Below are positions 13,709-15,720 of a stretch of 15,720 nt of DNA, one piece after another. The translations under genes were made by a program, and so were the position numbers. This DNA comes from JBLMZH01 sp050258715. Its GTDB lineage: Bacteria; Patescibacteriota; Doudnabacteria; UBA920; O2-02-FULL-48-8. The notes beneath the pieces are model-generated. The model was not told the origin of the DNA and searched no databases. It saw only the letters and a list, made by a program, of their open reading frames with translations. The stretch covers positions 1 through 15,720 of the forward strand of contig JBLMZH010000054.1 in NCBI GenBank assembly GCA_050258715.1, read 5' to 3'. How positions within the stretch are numbered: the first letter of the stretch is position 1; each line of letters starts with the position of its first letter.

Positions 13709-13873
13709 TACTCCATTCGCAAAGACTATATATGTGGGGTTGTGGACCCTTTCGGTGGAACATCTAAGGGGCAAATTGACGTTTTTCCAGCAATTCGTCC
13801 GAAGCCGCAAAAAAACCTCAAGTTTAAGCCATTATTTTCTTTGGAGTTATCCATGGGTTTTCCCCACATTCTC
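13709..13873. other. Gene-free stretch before the rRNA promoter
   Basis: No coding sequence is supported. It holds GT-rich TGTGGGGTTGTGGACC (13733-13748), and TTATCCATG (13847-13855) plus TTTTCCCCACA (13858-13868), which loosely resemble DnaA-box-like words. The A/T-rich tract 13808-13842 could act as an upstream promoter element. Confidence 0.4.
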
Positions 13874-13903
13874 TTGACAGGGCACTCAGGTTCAAGTTAT
13901 AAT
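13874..13903 (+). promoter_or_regulatory. Strong promoter, probable 23S rRNA promoter
   Basis: TTGACA (13874-13879), an 18-nt spacer and TATAAT (13898-13903) have both hexamers at consensus, with an A/T-rich upstream flank. Transcription would begin near 13910, giving a leader of about 400 nt before the 23S gene. It could alternatively drive a small RNA ending at the terminator near 14036. Confidence 0.75.
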
Positions 13904-13975
13904 CGGAACGAAGATATGGGTTTAGTCAGTTATATTTACTATATGGCAAAACTTTCGAGTGTTTCCAGAAACAGA

Positions 13976-14036
13976 GGCGGTTCATGAACTAGCGCGATTT
14001 TTTGCGCAGTTAAGAATCCGCCAAGGGCGGTTTTTT
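13976..14036 (+). terminator. Terminator with competing upstream pairing (possible attenuator)
   Basis: CCGCC (14018-14022) pairs with GGCGG (14026-14030) across 3 nt, followed by six T (14031-14036). The same CCGCC can pair with GGCGG at 13976-13980, which encloses a hairpin AACT-A-GCGC (13987-13995) / GCGCAGTT (14004-14011). The two folds are mutually exclusive. Confidence 0.6.
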
Positions 14037-14062
14037 GTTCCTTCTAAATTTTCAATCATAGT

Positions 14063-14272
14063 GTCCAGTATTCACTGCTTCCACCGAATAACCGAGTTTT
14101 TACCGGCGGTTCCTAAAGCGAGCAGTGAGTTTTGGACGATATGGTAAACACAAACGGCTGAAGGGAACGTACCTTCACAATTTACCGGCATCTTTATAAG
14201 AGTGATTTGCAATGCACTTCGATTTTTTCTCAAAATCGAGGACTGACCGCAAGGTCGGAATTACAAATCGCT
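14063..14272 (+). ncRNA. Structured 23S leader or candidate noncoding RNA
   Basis: Three consecutive folds are visible. Fold 1: GTCCA (14063-14067) with TGGAC (14133-14137), a 3x3 internal loop, then TTCACTGCT (14071-14079) with AGCAGTGAG (14121-14129). Fold 2: GGTAAA (14143-14148) with TTTACC (14181-14186), containing TGAAGG (14159-14164) with CCTTCA (14172-14177). Fold 3 is a three-way junction: AGTGATTTG (14201-14209) with CAAATCGCT (14264-14272), enclosing CTTCGATTTT (14217-14226) with AAAATCGAGG (14232-14241) and CTGACC-GCAA-GGTCGG (14243-14258). No tRNA T-arm or anticodon layout fits. It is either a processed rRNA leader or an independent RNA. Confidence 0.5.
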
Positions 14273-14547
14273 AGTCAAAAAAATCCAGACCTTCGCAAGA
14301 GGGGCTGGGTTAAGTGAATTAAACAATTAAGAGTGTATGGTGGATGCCTTGGCAGCTTAAGCCGAAGAAGGACGCAGCAGCCGGCGATACGCCGCGGTGA
14401 GGTGGCAAACAACCTTTGACCCGCGGATGTCCGAATGGGGAAACCTGTCCCGAGGAAGTCGGGACGTTGCAGTGCCGTGGTGGCATTGTGAACGGGAACC
14501 GCGTGAAGTGAAACATCTCAGTAACGCGAGGAGAAGAAAAGAAGGGC

Positions 14548-14747
14548 GATAAATAATTTTACCAAGTGAGCAAAGTTTGGTCACGAAGTATTACAATGTA
14601 TTACTATTTATTGCTACTTATTACCTTTTAGGTAATACATAGTAATAATGTCCCGCTTAGCGGGACGTAATATAGCAGTAATAGTTTTGACCAAATATTT
14701 GCTTATTTGGAAGATCGCGTCAAAACCGATCGACCTGATTGTTTATT
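14548..14747 (+). other. Intervening-sequence-like insertion in 23S domain I
   Basis: The insertion replaces the tiny hairpin at about E. coli nt 222-236, between AGAAAAGAAG and TTAGTAGTGGCGAGCG. It is closed by GATAAATAAT (14548-14557) with ATTGTTTATT (14738-14747), including two G-U pairs. Inner pairings include GCAAA...TTGGTCA (14570-14583) with TGACCAAA..TTTGC (14688-14702), TATTACC/GGTAATA (14619-14625 / 14631-14637), and GTCCCGC-TTA-GCGGGAC (14650-14666). It is A/T-rich and far too short for an intron with an endonuclease. Confidence 0.8.
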
Positions 14748-14795
14748 GTCTCATTCCCTTAGTAGTGGCGAGCGAACGGGGAAGAGCCTAAACTG

Positions 14796-14990
14796 TCTTT
14801 GTGTTCCCAGCCCCACTTTTTACGAAAGTAAAAAGCTGGAGCTGGGTTAAAGCTTACAGGCGTTGCAAAGAATGGTGTTACAACGGCCGTCATTCCAAGT
14901 TCTGTAAAACTTGGACGAATCCATTGCGGTCTTGCTGCTCGAGCAATCGAGCGGCGGGATTGTTGAGTTGTCTAGCCGAATGGCCTGGAA
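14796..14990 (+). other. Expanded 23S helix region
   Basis: Between GAGCCTAAACTG and GGCCTGGAAAGGCC there are roughly 150 nt more than in E. coli by my count. Visible hairpins are CCCAGC/GCTGGG (14806-14846) enclosing CTTTTTAC-GAAA-GTAAAAAG (14816-14835), TCCAAGTT/AACTTGGA (14894-14915), and CTGCTCG/CGAGCGG (14935-14954). Gram-positive bacteria also have a longer version here, so only part is likely to be insertion. Confidence 0.55.
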
Positions 14991-15125
14991 AGGCCAACCA
15001 AAGAGGGTGATAGTCCCGTAGCGTGAAAGACCTCTAAGATTTGAGATGGTTTGTTAAGTACAACTAGACACGTGAAATCTAGTTGGAAGTCATGTCGACT
15101 ACGACATAAGGCTAAATACTTATGC

Positions 15126-15166
<41 letters not shown>

Positions 15167-15228
15167 CAGCCCGGTTAGGGCGGTGAAATAGTACCTGAAA
15201 CCGTACACTTACAATCGAGTGGGAGCTG

Positions 15229-15367
15229 GACGCATCTCGTTGCACGAGATGCAAATTCTAAATTCGAAATCCTAAATTCTAAACAAATTCGAAACTAAAA
15301 GTTCGAAATTTCAAACGTTTAGGATTTAGAGCTTAGAATTTACGCATCGCGCATAACGCGATGCGTC
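15229..15367 (+). repeat. AT-rich palindromic insertion in 23S helix 25
   Basis: The insertion sits where E. coli has the short helix 25 hairpin. The outer pair GACGCATC (15229-15236) / GATGCGTC (15360-15367) competes with two local hairpins, GCATCTCG-TTGCA-CGAGATGC (15232-15252) and GCATCGCG-CATAA-CGCGATGC (15344-15364). Between them lies an A/T-rich palindrome: AAATTCTAA (15253-15261) with TTAGAATTT (15333-15341), AAATCCTAAA (15267-15276) with TTTAGGATTT (15318-15327), and AAATTCGAA (15285-15293) with TTCGAAATTT (15302-15311). Confidence 0.85.
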
Positions 15368-15720
15368 TGGTGACCGCGTGCCTATTGAAGAATGACCCAA
15401 CGAGTTAGACGTACGTTGCTTACTTAAGCCAGACAACTGGCGCAAGTGTAGTGAAAGCGAGCCTGAATAGGGCGTAAAAATCAGATATCGGAGCCACGAG
15501 CCGAAAGGTTCGTCTTCCGATCTCCGATTTTAGGTAACGTGCGCTAAACCCGAAACCCGGTGAGCTACTCATGGTCAGGATGAACGTTATGTAAAAATAA
15601 CGGGAGGTCCGAACGCTAGTATGTTGCAAAATACCGCGATGAACTGTGAGTAGGGGAGAAATTCCAATCGAACTGGGTAATAGCTGGTTCTCCTCGAAAT
15701 AGCTTTGGGGCTAGCCTGTG

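Noticed and set aside
13226..13987. 253-codon reading frame overlapping the phosphoribosyltransferase
   Set aside because: It is a shifted frame of a gene with intact PRPP motifs, and it runs through that gene's terminator and the rRNA promoter.
14201..14272. Possible tRNA (72 nt with outer stem and two arms)
   Set aside because: The outer stem is 9 bp, there is no D-arm, no T-arm with TTCRA and no 7-nt anticodon loop; it is a three-way junction of another kind.
14589..14683. CRISPR-like repeats (TATTAC/GTAATA)
   Set aside because: The words are 6 nt, irregularly spaced and part of RNA hairpins in 23S; no repeats of 23-47 nt with uniform spacers exist in the window.
14801..15010. Reading frame of 69 codons
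   Set aside because: It lies wholly within 23S rRNA and contains conserved rRNA segments.

Overview
This window most likely comes from a Patescibacteria (Candidate Phyla Radiation) genome, probably Parcubacteria-like. The evidence is the style of the pilins (short N-terminal leaders, [14 protein letters not shown] segments, a [16 protein letters not shown] helix), a pilus locus with no secretin in view, frequent lack of Shine-Dalgarno (SD) sequences, compact ATGA-coupled genes, and a 23S rRNA gene loaded with inserted hairpins. TGA is used as stop, so there is no sign of the Gracilibacteria/SR1 recoding. The lineage is inferred from style, not from a search.

Region 1 (1-7859, + strand) is a type IV pilus locus: the 3' part of a PilT retraction ATPase, the PilC platform protein, two near-identical tandem major pilins, a third pilin, a pilin-like protein lacking Glu5, the prepilin peptidase PilD and a FimT/GspH-like minor pilin. 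After a clear terminator and two promoter-like elements comes a PilV/PilW/PilX-like minor-pilin operon with 4-nt overlaps. PilC and the platform use the ATPases, PilD processes all the prepilins here, and the minor pilins probably prime or cap the fibre.

Region 2 (7860-11706) holds a convergent bidirectional terminator, a membrane-anchored double-LysM protein (- strand) and the NAD-dependent DNA ligase gene ligA (+). Those two genes diverge from overlapping promoters. An AT-rich imperfect palindrome follows, then an RlmI-type SAM methyltransferase.

Region 3 (11707-13708) has two small transcription units with perfect AGGAGG ribosome sites, unlike their neighbours. The first encodes two KGG-motif (YciG/GsiB-like) small hydrophilic proteins. 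The second encodes a standalone protein matching the C-terminal domain of B12-dependent (class II) ribonucleotide reductase plus a zinc ribbon, followed by an orotate-phosphoribosyltransferase-like enzyme. Each unit has its own promoter and terminator.

Region 4 (13709-15720) is a gene-free, highly structured leader with a near-consensus promoter, a possible attenuator and several strong helices, then the 5' part of a 23S rRNA gene. No 16S or tRNA gene lies upstream in the window, so this 23S appears unlinked to 16S. The 23S carries an approximately 200-nt insertion in domain I, an expanded helix region, and an AT-rich palindromic insertion in helix 25, the classical intervening-sequence site.

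The least explained pieces are the 23S insertions and their resemblance to the AT-rich palindrome after ligA, the structured 23S leader, the standalone reductase-tail/phosphoribosyltransferase operon, and an inverted repeat that embraces the ribosome site of the first KGG gene.
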